Below are positions 38,590 through 49,407 of a stretch of DNA of 64,000 bases, one piece after another. Made by a program: the position numbers and the translations under genes. Source of the DNA: Aradus depressus (Eukaryota; Arthropoda; Insecta; Hemiptera; Aradidae); the NCBI GenBank assembly GCA_963662175.1, contig OY759225.1:6459107-6523106 (forward strand). Direction: 5' to 3'. The notes beneath the pieces were generated by a model. That model made no database searches. It saw nothing but the letters and a program-made list of their open reading frames with translations, and had not been told where the DNA came from. The number at the start of each line of letters is the position of its first letter. The first letter of the stretch is position 1.

Positions 38590-39075
38590 AATGTTTTCCT
38601 ACTTTCATATACAGTGTTTTTCATAGCTGGAATTAGCAACAGAACTATAGTTATTAATATTTATAAAGTTTTCCTTTAAACTGCCATCAGTGAGAATACA
38701 AAACTTGTTTGTCAAGTAGATATAGTTTTAAACCAATTAAAAGAATCAAATAATTTTTCACAAATATTCCAGGATGATGTTGCAGCTACATTAGTTTTAA
38801 TTTCATTTTGTTAACAAAGGAAAAAAAAAAACAATTTTATGTAACAAGTAGATATATATTTTTCATATTATACATACAAAAAAAATTTGTTATTAATATC
38901 AATTTTACAAAAAAAAAAAAAAAAAAATTATAAAAAAAAAACAGCCGAGCTAAACACAGCATTATATTTGACATCAGAACATTGGAGTGCGGCGATCTGA
39001 AATATATAGTAACACAATAATAATATCACAAAATATGATTTATAATAAAGTGTACTTGGGTAAAAAATAAAAAAA
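38590..39075 (+). repeat. Dispersed repeat family D
   Basis: 'acagtgtttttcatagctgg', 'aaatattccaggatgatgtt', 'gagctaaacacagcattata' and 'gaacattggagtgcggcgat' align in order with 45217-45560. AT-rich and non-coding. Confidence 0.65.
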
Positions 39076-39160
39076 AAAATATATAGAGACCCAACTAAAC
39101 TAACAAACTAAATAAAAACAGAACTTGTTCAACTTTTATATTGTCCATTTCCAAAAACAA

Positions 39161-39247
39161 TATACACATAAAGTGTACCGCCTTTCGGCTGACGATGGCC
39201 TTAGCCGAAACGATGGCGTAACCTGACCGGTACACTTTATGTGTATA
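39161..39247 (+). ncRNA. Hammerhead-ribozyme-like motif within a long hairpin
   Basis: Perfect 20-bp arms 39161-39180 and 39228-39247 enclose CTGACGA (39189-39195), a bulged T, stem II GGC/GCC with a CTTA loop, GAAA (39207-39210), stem III ACG/CGT with an ATGG loop, then A as the base after U16.1. This matches type I hammerhead order except for the extra U after A9. Penelope-like elements are known to carry hammerheads in their terminal repeats. Activity is not established. Confidence 0.55.
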
Positions 39248-39869
39248 TATTTGTGTAATTAAACAATATAAAAGGTAAACAAATTCTTTGTTTTTATTTT
39301 TTTTATTAGCTTTCTACTATATCGACTAAGTCCGCAAAAATGCATTAGGAAATTAGCTAAAACAAGTTAGTCTATTGATTTAAACTCAATAAAAAAATAC
39401 TATTTCAATCAATTAATTAATTAAAAAATAATAATATATCTCAGACTGATCAAAATTATTATTATTTAAATAGTAATAGTCTCTAATGAAAATGCGTTGT
39501 CTATTTAAAGGATTACCAGGATCATTATTGAAACGAGTAGAGAGCCTTAAACTGTCATTTATTCAAATGTTAGAGTTTGTAATTATTATAATACTATTAT
39601 ATGCACTATTTTATCCAGGTACACTTTATTATAATTACAATATTATAAACCAAAAAGAAAATCTTGTTTTTATTAATGATTAAATAAAACTGGATGATTA
39701 TGTTAATTTTTGTCATACAAAGTGATCAAGACCGGAGTGGAACCGATGACTACCTGAAACAAAGTTGCAAAAACGTTGACAAACAGCACAAATTCCTACA
39801 AGACAATAACAGATAACTAAGGTTTTCGTATAGATCCTCTCTTCATGCTTGAGGGCTTCACGTCTTTGA

Positions 39870-40560
39870 AACTGGAGTTTCGACGGAGTTAACCCACTGC
39901 CTCTTCTAGCCTTCGGCACTGGAGTTTCGACGGAGTTAACCCACTGCCTCTTCTAGCCTGCGGCACTGGAGTTTCGACGGAGTTAACCCACTGCCTCTTC
40001 TAGCCTGCGGCACTGGAGTTTCGACGGAATTAACCCACTGCCTCTTCTAGCCTGCGGCACTGGAGTTTTGACGGAGTTAACCCACTGCCTCTTCTAGCCT
40101 GCGGCACTGGAGTTTCGACGGAATTAACCCACTGCCTCTTCTAGCCTGCGGCACTGGAGTTTCGACGGAGTTAACCCACTGCCTCTTCTAGCCTGCGGCA
40201 CTGGAGTTTCGACGGAATTAACCCACTGCCTCTTCTAGCCTGCGGCACTGGAGTTTCGACGGAGTTAACCCACTGCCTCTTCTAGCCTGCGACACTGGAG
40301 TTTCGACGGAGTTAACCGACTCCCTCTTCTAGCCTGCGGCACTGGAGTTTCGACGGAGTTAACCCACTGCCTCTTCTAGCCTGCGACACTGGAGTTTCGA
40401 CGGAGTTAACCGACTCCCTCTTCTAGCCTGTGGCACTGGAGTTTCGACGGAGTTAACCCACTGCCTCTTCTAGCCTGCGGCACTGGAGTTTCGACGGAGT
40501 TAACCGACTCCCTCTTCTAGCCTGTGGCACTGGAGTTTCGACGGAGTTAACCCACTGCCT
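39870..40560 (-). repeat. 47-bp minisatellite, ~14-15 copies
   Basis: The unit 'cactggagtttcgacggagt' plus 'taacccactgcctcttctag' plus 'cctgcgg' repeats every 47 bp with point variants (ggaatt/ggagtt, gactcc/cactgc) that recur in higher-order patterns. Strand is arbitrary. Short open frames across it are periodic artefacts. Confidence 0.95.
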
Positions 40561-40852
40561 CTTACTAATCTGCCTTTCTCTATTCTCCTCTTTAAACTCC
40601 CACACTATATCATGCCGAAGTTGCTTACATATCACTTCCATTTCAAAATGTAAATCAGAAAGAAAACTTGTTTTTTCTCCCACACCGTAGTAGGATGACA
40701 AAGTAAGTACCTAATTAATCCCTTTTCAAACATTGATTGTAAACAAATCATAATCTAGTTCCATTGACCTAATAAATAATAACAATAGAAATTATTTATA
40801 AAAAAACGGACTTCACTTATCAAGGGAGACCTAGTTCAATTCACTTCCCGAT

Positions 40853-40928
40853 ATGTTAGACTGATTACGGATGGTCCAATTTACTTGCCGATATGTTAGA
40901 CTGATTACGGATGGTCCAATTTTTTTAT
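40853..40928 (+). repeat. 38-bp tandem duplication
   Basis: 'ccgatatgttagactgatta' followed by 'cggatggtccaatt' occurs twice in a row with one variant base group at the unit border. Confidence 0.85.
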
Positions 40929-41278
40929 ATGCCCAAAATTTCAATTGACAATAAATAATTTTTGTGAAATAATGAAGTTTTTAAGTGAGTTTTTGACCGC
41001 CTTAAGCTTAATAAATAAAAGAAATGCCATGAAGAGTCGCTAGTGATCCTTAATGCCAGGGTCGACAACCTGCGGAACTCATTTTTAAAAACAATTGTAA
41101 TTTTAAGATGAAAAATAAGGAGATATTATAGTCTAGCTGGGTAAACATATATATATGAAATTTTCTAGTTATTCATCTATATCTTAGTGGTTTTTTTTGC
41201 TAATTATATTTCTGTATACGAGCCCACACTTGAAAACCTAGGATAAGGAGGTTGCCGATCCCTGACTAGGAGAGACAG

Positions 41279-44200
41279 CTAGAAAAGGGTTTGTGGACAG
41301 AGTGCAGAGTCTTTGATATCGGAGACGACACTAGCAGGCTGCTCGAGGAGATGATCCAGTTGTCCATCGGCGGATATGTCTTCAGGACCGTGGAGAGCAT
41401 ATTGCTGGATGAAGGGGACCACAGCCTCCTCAGAGGGGTAGGACATGAGAAGGGCTCGGCCCCATGTCAACAGGGCCAATGGCTGAAAAACAAACATTAA
41501 ACACTATCATTTACTATCCGGAGGGAATACTACAGGAATCTGCATATGTCTCTAAACATGGTTTACGTAATTGAAAATTTACAATTAAAATTAACAATTT
41601 TAACATGATTGTTGCAGCCAAAAAGTGTGACTGCATGCGCAGAAACTTGATCATTGAAAACTGATCTGGAATTGAGGACACATAGAAGCCGTTCAGTTCA
41701 TTACTTTTGCGCAACCGATAAAGCGCTACCACTCATTATATTTTGCCCCCACAACACTTCCTGCCGTTGAATATTCTGAGATGTTGAGGCCTACGTTTGA
41801 ACGGAGGCTTTAAGGATGCTACACATATGGGAGCGTTCGATGGATTGTGTATAATTGAATCTGTGGTTGTTGGTTTTCTGTAGGTGTTGTATTCAAATTT
41901 ATTATTATTTATTTTTAAATTTAAGTCTAAAAAGTTTAAGTTGTCACTAGGCAATACTCTTAAAAAAGAAAACTTCAAAGTTAGTTTTAGAACAAACGGA
42001 ACACTTTACAAACACCTTAACAATACGAAAGACCAAATAAAAGCAGAAGAAAAGAGTGGAGTTTACCAATTGAAGTGTAATTCTTGCAACCTAGTCTATA
42101 CAGGACAAACTGGGAGACAATTCAAACATAGACTCAAAGAACATATATCAGAAATAGATACTAACTTAGACACAACACACAACATAACAAAATCAACATT
42201 CGCCCAACACATCAATCAACACAAACATACATTTGATACAAACACAGGCATAAAATATCTACATTTCTGTGAAAAAAATCCCATTACTCAACTCATTAGA
42301 ACAATTAGAAATAAACAGAACTTTAAAAGAAGGAAATTGTATGAACGACCAAACCAATCTAAAATATTCCCCCTTACTGTCACCAATAATATAACCTCCA
42401 GTCGATGTGCACAGGTAAGTTTAAAGATACATAGCATTTACCTCTTACCAATAGATACATATAATTTACAATATAATAATTTGTAACAAGATTGTACTTT
42501 GAACCAATTATTTTGATTTTTTACTATGTTATATTATTCGTCTGTTCATTGTTATTGCTTAGGAAACATTATATATTCTACAATATTAGCTAGATCTTAA
42601 AAAGGAGTTCATACATAAAATATATCTCAGTTTGACAGTTTAACATAGATAGGAATGTCTGACGTCATGGGGAACACCAGGAGGGAGGGTGAGCGGTTCC
42701 ACCAAGAGGCTGACATTCTGTAATGTTAACTTAGTCTTATCTCTTATGCTTTTGGCTGAGGATGGTAGAAATACCGAAAGTACTCCCATGTAAATATAGT
42801 TGGTGAAATTCGACAATACCACAAATAAACGAGTTTTATTTCATTCAAGTTCATTTGAATTATTTCACAATATCTCTGCAATAATGTCAGTTTTCACTTG
42901 AACATAATATACCACGTCGAATAAGCATTTGAATCTTAAAGGTAAAGAAATGATTGAATTTAAATTTATTTATTAACTGAGAACGTTATCCCTAATTGAT
43001 GGGGAAATGCTGATGGCGTGAAATCAGATCTGATTCTAATTGAATAACATCAGTAAATATGATAGTGAGAGGAGGTGAGCGAGTACGCCCTTCTCCAAAA
43101 ATTTTAAGAACAAAAATTGTTTAAATTTAATTGTCTTTCTTTTTTGGAGGGAGGCTTAACAGAAAAACTCTAATAACTGCTAAACTGTAATAACTGTCAA
43201 TGTAATGAATTTATTCACACAAAATGAATATGAAGATTTTAGAGCCCCATATGTAAGTTAACTATTGAATATTGGCGCAAACGGTTAACTTTTTTTTTTA
43301 ATTAAATTTAAATTGGTTTGCAATAAAAAGCAGAACTTATTCCATATAAGAAGTGATATTTCATGTTACCCTTTCTCTGGTGAGGAGTGTATAAGGTGTG
43401 ATGATGTGTCGATACAGACATGAGGTGACCATCTCTCTCAGCAGACCCACAAGATGCGGGTGGGCACACGGGTGGTAGAGCATCACCACCGCCCCGTGCT
43501 GAAACACAACGTACAACCTCATTACAAGTAGAATATTATTTTTCAACATACATGAAGAAAGCATGGTTCAATACTGTTTCAACTGAATCCTTTATATTTG
43601 AAGTGAAACTTCTTTAAGCGCACTGAGCAACTTGGGGACTAAGCTGGTAAATGAGTTACGAAATTATGTGATGCACTGAACACCTCCCAAGACCCGCTCT
43701 GCACTAGTGTTTTAGTTCGTCCCCAAAAAAGTGGTTTAAAGTGCCCTTTTTTGAAAACAAAGTGTATAATCTGTGAGGGCACCGATTAAAGACCCTACAT
43801 TTCAAATTTGTTCGAAATCGAACGAGTGGTTTGCGCACAGGGGTGAGTAAAAGCATCTAATTTTTTTTTTAATTCTGAGAGTGGCAGTTGAGGATCATTG
43901 GGCGGGCTAGTAGATGATAGCGCTCCCCATCCCGCCTCTCTCCCGCTTCATTCACCCCGTTGGTGAACCCTAAAATCATGACAGGCAGTGATACAGACTC
44001 TGAAAATAAGAATAATGGTCCAGGACCGTCATCCACAAGTGTTGCATCACACAACATTTTCATATTAATACCCAATCTACTGATAATGAATCACAAAGGT
44101 GAGTGTCCGCCTGCTTAGCGTTGCTGGCGTCATAAACAGCGTCTCTTTTTCTTTCTCAATTCTCATTCTCTATTCTCTCACGTTCAAAAACCTACATTTC

Positions 44201-47200
44201 TATTTTTTCTTACCATAGGCCTATTGTCTCTACTTTAGAATCAAAAGCAGTGATTTCTGATGTTCAAAGAACGAAAATAATGTTGATTTAACAAATTATT
44301 AAAAATAAAATGAGCCAATAAATAAAACTGTTTGCACCTAAAATGTTGAATTAATTGAGAAATCCCATACAACATAAAAATAATATTTATGGATCAAAAA
44401 ACAAAAAAATTGAAAAATCGCAAAAGAAGTTTCACTTCTAGCCTCTGTTCCAAGCACACACTATTTTTATTTTTTACATTATTTAAGTATACACTGTTCT
44501 CTTAGTATATTCGATGATATTGTTCATTTCATAATCGACATAAGTGATTAGGTGACAGATTTAATGAACTAACTGCTGCTTTAGTCCAAAATTAATTTTA
44601 AGACAGGGAAAGTACCTTTTTATTCGGCTAGTCTCGCAGAACTCACCTCAAGACTGTGAACCCATCTCTGTCTTGGAAGGAACTTGTACTCTCCGTAGCG
44701 AGGCCAGGCCGGTCGGTGCGGACCACTGCAACACAGAACAAGATGACATTAGTGTACACCCATACACAACTATATTTGGTTCATTGAGAGAGGATCGTAA
44801 CTAGGATCAAAGTGAGCTGCATACTGACACGGACTATGTCTACCAATAGCCAATCAAATCAAATTTAAAATTTAGTGGCTGTCTCTATTCTACTCTTGAG
44901 AGCGGCGATAGCTCAGAGATAACATTTATGCTTACTGAGATCAAGATCGCGGGTTCGAAACACGGCCAAGGTCTTAGGTTTTTAATCCTGGAGGTGAAAA
45001 AATTGCTGAGCATCTTCGGATGGGACGTCCCGAGCCTGTACGATGTCAGGTATTCGTTAAAGACCCTTACCCTAGGAGAATACAAATGTAGGATAAGCTT
45101 TAGGACTCCCATAGCAAAGTTAGGCTAATGCTTACCAGAGCGTCGAAAAAGCGCTCTGGTAGGAGGCGATATGACCTGGTAGTTAAAGCCCGGGCATGAG
45201 TCATAATAACCAACTAGTTTAATTCTAATCAATAGCATGAAATAAGTTGTCACAAATATTCCAGGATGATGTTGCAGCTAGTTTTAATTTCGTTCTGTGA
45301 ACAAAAGAAAATTTTAAAAATAATTGTATGCATCATGTAAATATATATTTTTCAAATGATATATACAAAGAATATTTGCTATTATTATCAACGACAAGTT
45401 AATTACTAAACAAAACAAACGAGCTAAACACTCGGCATTATACTCGACATGAGAACATTGGAGTGCGATCTGTTGGAACTATATAGTAACATAATAATTA
45501 TACCACAAAATATTATGCGATAATTGATTTATTATTGTATTGTGTATCCGGGTAAAATAGTAAAAAAATTAAAAATTGTAGTTATGTTTTATTATTATTG
45601 TTTATTGTGAACGTCTGAGTTGAAAGAAATTCTCAAACTTTCTTAAATATATTTTGCGAAAACTATAAGTCAGCTAGTATAAATAGATTATAAATGTAGC
45701 AATGAAATTTAAGTGGCCATAAATTAAGTAACGCGTCGAGAATCCTCGAAATCGCGAGTTTGTGACACGAGAGAGGGAGAAAGATCCTTAAAAAGTGCTA
45801 TTTATCGCAATCTCACGCAATTTTGTCAATTTAAAAACTATATTTTCTTTTCGCAGCAATTTAATTCCCTATTTATTCCAAGTCATCTTAAGACTTAAAT
45901 TTTATTTGTGTTTAACGTTTCGGGATACCTCAGTTTTTAAAATGTTTTCATATAAACTAGAATACGTTCGGATACAGAGTTATATTTAAATATAAAGTAA
46001 CAAATTAACACACATAATACGTTAACAAATTTTAAAACTTTCAATACCTTTCATCACAGAATACAAAATCGATTATTATTATTTTGTTTCAAGTTGCGGT
46101 AAGATTGGGTCAACAATTTTCAAAGATGGCGTCAGATATTATGGATAACACAACTTCTTATGTTAGTTATGATTTATGCCTGGGCTTTAACTTCGAGGTC
46201 ATACCGCCTACTACCAGAGCGCTCCTTCGTCACTCTGGTGGCAATGAGCCCGACTCTACTGTGAGTTTCCTAAATTTTGCCTACCCTAATAATTATTGTT
46301 TTATTCACTTAGTTTGGGATCTTTAACAAGTAGTTGACAGGGACCATCGCTTATCGTCTCATTCGAAGGATGTCACTTCTCGACGACCATGGTATGCAAG
46401 ATATACTGAAAAAAATCATATATACTTACAACGTAGGCAGATCAAAGGGATAGTCTATGGTTTTATCCATGCATTCGTGCCTCGCCTAGAACACAACAGA
46501 TTCACATGTAAATAAACACATTAACTAAATTAATTTTCAGATAAGGGACATTATCAACCCCAGCCCCCAGTATAACATGGAAACCTCGCGAAACGCAATT
46601 TTCGCCGAAGGTACACCTATTTACCCAAGGTTAATGTTAATACTGTCAGTCACTAATTGCAATTGAAGCACTAAGTGCAGTAATTTCTTAAACGGGATTG
46701 CATCTGCCAATAATACTACAGCCTGCGCACTACGGAAAGGGGACATCAACCTGGCGCGAAACATCGGTTGTCGACAGTCAAAAGAGTAGATTAGAGGATC
46801 AGACAACAAAAGAAGAACAACTCTTCTTGATCAATCCTGGAGGACTGAGAAAAGTGATCAAATATCTTACAGGACGCCAATCGAGAATAAAATGTTTCCT
46901 TAAAACGAATCTTGTTCAAGGTCTATTCCGCAGAAGATGTGAAGTGAAGGAGGAAATCACGCTACACATCCTGACCGAATGTGTAGGTTATTCACATCTC
47001 CAAGGGAGAATCATCGATGAGGCGTCCCTTAACTCATATGAGTTGTGGAAACAGAGTTTTCACATTAGCGTGGAGGAACTTTACCTTCAGGCGTTGGATA
47101 ACACGGGTACAAAACCCATCTCACCTCTTTAATCAATCAAAGATAAAAAGGAAACTTTAAGATGATTTTTTCATATATGAATCTATAAGGATGATATTGG

Positions 47201-49362
47201 ATGAGCTGCTTACCACATAAGCTGGTGGTATGTTGTCTTTCTGGAGGATGATAGGAAGGTTGAAGTCTGGGGCGAACCAGCCACGAGGACTGTAACAGGT
47301 GTGGTTCATCGGATTCCCGGACCAGTCCACCGTCAGGTTTGTCTAGGAACAAACATCAGACACATTTGTAAATAACAACATCCATAGAAAGGGTAAAACG
47401 GAAAGAGATGATAACAAATTTATATGGCTGAAGTTGTTTTACAGGTTTGTTTCTGTGAATCAAGCCCGGGCTTTAACTATGAGCCCGACTATTGGGATAC
47501 ATAAATCGTCGACTACCAATGTTTAGTTAGCTAAGTCTTACCTCACAGATAAAAAAACTAAAGGCCTCGGCTGGGTTAAAACAATCTTTCAGTTATGCTC
47601 ACAGAGTTGTGACAATGGCAAATAGAACCATACCTATTCCTAAACATGAAGTTTTTAATTAATAACATTCTTTTCCTATATTTTATTTTATTAGCATGAT
47701 GATGAGGACAACCTCGAAAGCCGGCTACCGTGATGATAAGATCTGTGGGAGGTCAGACTGTCAACCAGTAAAATAATCACTTCTCACCACATTAAATCAG
47801 TTGTGTAGCATCTCACAAACAATAATTGATTAGTTATTGTGATTCATGCCCGGGTTTTAACTTCGAGGTCATATCGCCTACTACCAGAGCATGCTCTGAT
47901 GGACATGAGGCCGACTCTACAGTGGGAGTCCTAAATGTGGCCTACCCAGGTTTAGTTACCAGGAGTAGGGGTCTTTAACGAGTACCTGACATCGTATAGG
48001 CTCGGGAACATCGCCATCCGAAGGACGGCTTACTCGGCCGGGTTTTGAACCTTCAAACTTCATTAACTATAGTGAGACATACCCTTCCATTGTCACAGGT
48101 AGAGTTGATCATCTGCCAAACCTGGTTGAGGTGGGGACCCAACGAGGGCCGTTCTGGGGGCTGTGCCAACGAGGGCCGTTCTGGGGGCTGGGCCGACGAG
48201 GGCCGTTCTGGGGGCTGGGCCAACGAGGGCCGTTCTGGGGGCTGGGCCGACGAGGGCCGTTCAGAAGGCTTTGCTGGAAACCAAGCCCCTGTCCAGGCCT
48301 CTTCCGGCTCAGGCTTCGTCGATTCCCTTCTCAACAAATACAAAGTAATTAATTCATAATCACGACAAATATTGTTTCAGTCATATTGGTCAAGTACAAC
48401 CGAAAGTTAATAGCATAATACAATTAGGGCGACACCTTTTAATGAAATGAAAAATAATCTTTATTCTGTGACATACCTCCCCTAAGAATAATAATATAAG
48501 AAATAAACAAAAGAATATGTATTAAAGAAAAGAGTTCTCTTTATTAAATGTTAAAAGACAGGCAATAATTAAAACAATAAAATAAACTAGTAGAAAAAAT
48601 AATGAGGAATGATGGACTGATGAAACAGAAGTATACTTAACAATCTGTCCAGTGGAGTGAGAGACTTATAGAAGACGAGAACAACTTCGATATTTTTACT
48701 ATTGAAATACGTTAATGTTTAGTTATTAAATAATAAATATAAGCAATTATTAAATATGGGGAAAATAATAATATTATATTATATCCTATTCCTCTCAAAA
48801 TTGTGATTCTTGTTTTCTTTCCGAATACTCATAGTAACTTAACACTTTATTACAATCACCATCACATAAATTAATAGAGGAGAAGCGACACACATCAGAC
48901 ATTCATCCTATAGGAAAAGGAAACAGAATTTGCATTGTTAATTCTTAAATCAAAGCCTGTTAATTGATTAAACATTAAAAGTTGAGAAGTTAAATATAGA
49001 TAAATATTTTTATTTAAATATTTGCGCTTGATTAAAAGCATTATTTTCTAAATTTGTTAATTGCCTCAACTATTATATGAAATTGTAAGTGTTACATACT
49101 CAACATCATCTATCGTGTCATCACTTCTACCTGATCTGTCGTTTGAACGTTTCTCATTTAGTAAGCCTATGGCAAAATACAAAACACAACTTCAATTTTA
49201 TTATTAACAAAAAATATAAGAAAGTTAATAACAATATGGTAGAGAATAGTTACCATTGACTAAATTATCCAGAAATGCGTTGTCTTGTAGAGAATGGACA
49301 TTAGTAATACTTAAAAATAGAATAGTAACAGAAAGCAACACAAAGCTGGTATTAGCTCTCAT
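41279..49362 (-). CDS. TP53I13: TP53I13-family (DUF3105-like) secreted/luminal protein, 8-9 exons
   Basis: Minus-strand exons: 49362-49254, 49166-49096, 48329-48083, 47342-47214, 46485-46430, 44725-44647, 43498-43370, 41482-41279 (stop TAG 41281-41279). All splice sites are GT-AG. Phases agree everywhere except between exons 2 and 3, where 2 nt are needed; a 23-nt microexon at 48664-48642 would fit and give about 348 aa. The order is signal peptide ([20 protein letters not shown]), acidic linker, 9-aa Pro-rich repeats (PPERPSLAQ), then the conserved domain. That domain includes [17 protein letters not shown], the histidine motif [36 protein letters not shown] and [16 protein letters not shown]. 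'LYHPCAH' and the TWG block are hallmarks of vertebrate TP53I13, and 'GPH...EHGAVV' of DUF3105. Molecular function is not known. Unlike the vertebrate protein, no C-terminal membrane segment is visible. Introns are full of TEs. Confidence 0.85.
41935..42486 (+). pseudogene. Penelope-like GIY-YIG endonuclease domain fragment
   Basis: An open frame to the TAA at 42484-42486 carries [20 protein letters not shown] (the GVY...VYTGQ form of GIY-YIG), followed by RLKEHISE with the conserved Arg/Glu-containing helix and [15 protein letters not shown] enzymes join a telomerase-like reverse transcriptase to this C-terminal nuclease, which nicks target DNA. Only the nuclease end remains in this orientation. 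No start of its own is expected. Confidence 0.8.
42752..42790 (+). ncRNA. Hammerhead-ribozyme-like motif downstream of PLE nuclease
   Basis: CTGAGGA (42756-42762), bulged T, stem II GGTA/TACC with a GAAA loop, GAAA (42776-42779), self-complementary AGTACT as a 3-bp loop-less stem III, then C (UC cleavage context). Stem I is TGG/CCA. The position about 270 bp after the GIY-YIG frame is what is expected for a PLE terminal ribozyme. Confidence 0.6.
43140..43300 (+). repeat. Dispersed repeat family A fragment
   Basis: 'ctctaataactgctaaactg', 'taataactgtcaatgtaatg', 'gagccccatatgtaagttaa' and 'gcgcaaacggtt'. In a TP53I13 intron. Confidence 0.55.
43600..44438. mobile_element. TIR element, repeat family B (longer copy)
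   Basis: The terminal inverted repeats 'gaagtgaaacttcttt' (left) and 'aaagaagtttcacttc' (right) are exact inverses over 16 bp. Interior blocks are shared with 11211-11648. The element has no transposase frame. It lies in the TP53I13 intron between the GPH and LYHPCAH exons. Confidence 0.75.
44898..45212 (+). mobile_element. tRNA-derived SINE, diverged subfamily
   Basis: Head 'ggcgatagctcagagataac', B-box-like 'cgggttcgaaacacgg', core 'catcttcggatgggacg' and tail 'agcccgggcatgagtcataa'. The hinge differs from other copies (ttttaatcctggaggtgaaa). Antisense within TP53I13. Confidence 0.8.
45217..45560 (+). repeat. Dispersed repeat family D
   Basis: Aligns in order with 38730-39075 ('aaatattccaggatgatgtt', 'gagctaaacactcggcatta', 'gaacattggagtgcgatctg'). 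It directly follows the SINE at 44898-45212, just as copy 37110-37310 follows the SINE part at 37013-37105. Confidence 0.65.
45561..46165. other. TP53I13 intron sequence, nothing identified
   Basis: AT-rich, no splice-bounded frame or recognised repeat. Confidence 0.4.
46166..46376 (-). mobile_element. SINE 3' two-thirds
   Basis: 'atttatgcctgggctttaac', 'taccagagcgctccttcgtc' and 'tcgtctcattcgaagga' match the reverse of the SINE tail and core. The tRNA-like head is absent. It ends about 50 bp from the TP53I13 exon at 46430. Confidence 0.75.
46690..47132 (+). mobile_element. LINE C-terminal fragment (Cys/His tail)
   Basis: The plus frame reads [20 protein letters not shown] then [17 protein letters not shown], a His...Cys tail like those of LINE ORF2 C-termini, ending at TAA 47130-47132. 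5'-truncated. In a TP53I13 intron, antisense to the host gene. Confidence 0.5.
47459..47600 (-). mobile_element. SINE fragment with internal deletion
   Basis: Tail 'aagcccgggctttaactatg' is joined directly to hinge/head sequence 'ttacctcacagataaaaaaa' and 'aggcctcggctggg'; most of the core is missing. Confidence 0.6.
47838..48056 (-). mobile_element. SINE, internally shortened
   Basis: 'attcatgcccgggttttaac', 'ggtcatatcgcctactacca', 'gtctttaacgagtacctgac' and 'catccgaaggacgg', then 'cggccgggttttgaacc'. It lies within 30 bp of the donor of the TP53I13 exon 48329-48083. Confidence 0.75.
48138..48262 (-). repeat. Coding 27-bp minisatellite in TP53I13 exon
   Basis: The 27-bp unit ('gggccgttctgggggctggg' plus 'ccaacga' on the plus strand) repeats about 4.5 times. 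On the coding minus strand it encodes 9-residue units PPERPSLAQ / PPERPSSAQ, with the serine/leucine choice alternating. It lies between the acidic linker and the conserved domain. Confidence 0.85.
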
Positions 49363-49407
49363 GATAAGAAAAATGTGCCCAAAGTTTAGATCTGACAGAG
49401 TGTCGCT

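Larger units (their letters stand above)
41736..42840. mobile_element. Rearranged Penelope-like element fragment in TP53I13 intron
   Basis: The minus strand at about 41800-41960 encodes [19 protein letters not shown] plus [14 protein letters not shown], the end of a PLE reverse transcriptase. The plus strand at about 41935-42486 encodes the GIY-YIG endonuclease. The two are head-to-head, so the element is inverted within itself. A hammerhead-like motif follows at 42752-42790 and the PLE-type end 'aaacgagttttatttcatt' at about 42828-42846. Confidence 0.75.

Noticed and set aside
39486..39683. 65-codon frame with a hydrophobic segment
   Set aside because: AT-rich codons make hydrophobic stretches by chance; no supporting features.
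39870..40560. CRISPR-like regular repeats
   Set aside because: Units are contiguous without unique spacers and the genome is eukaryotic.
48045..48359. Plus-strand frame with NEGRSGGWA repeats
   Set aside because: The minus strand has the proper splice sites and joins in phase to conserved TP53I13 exons, so the plus frame is the shadow.
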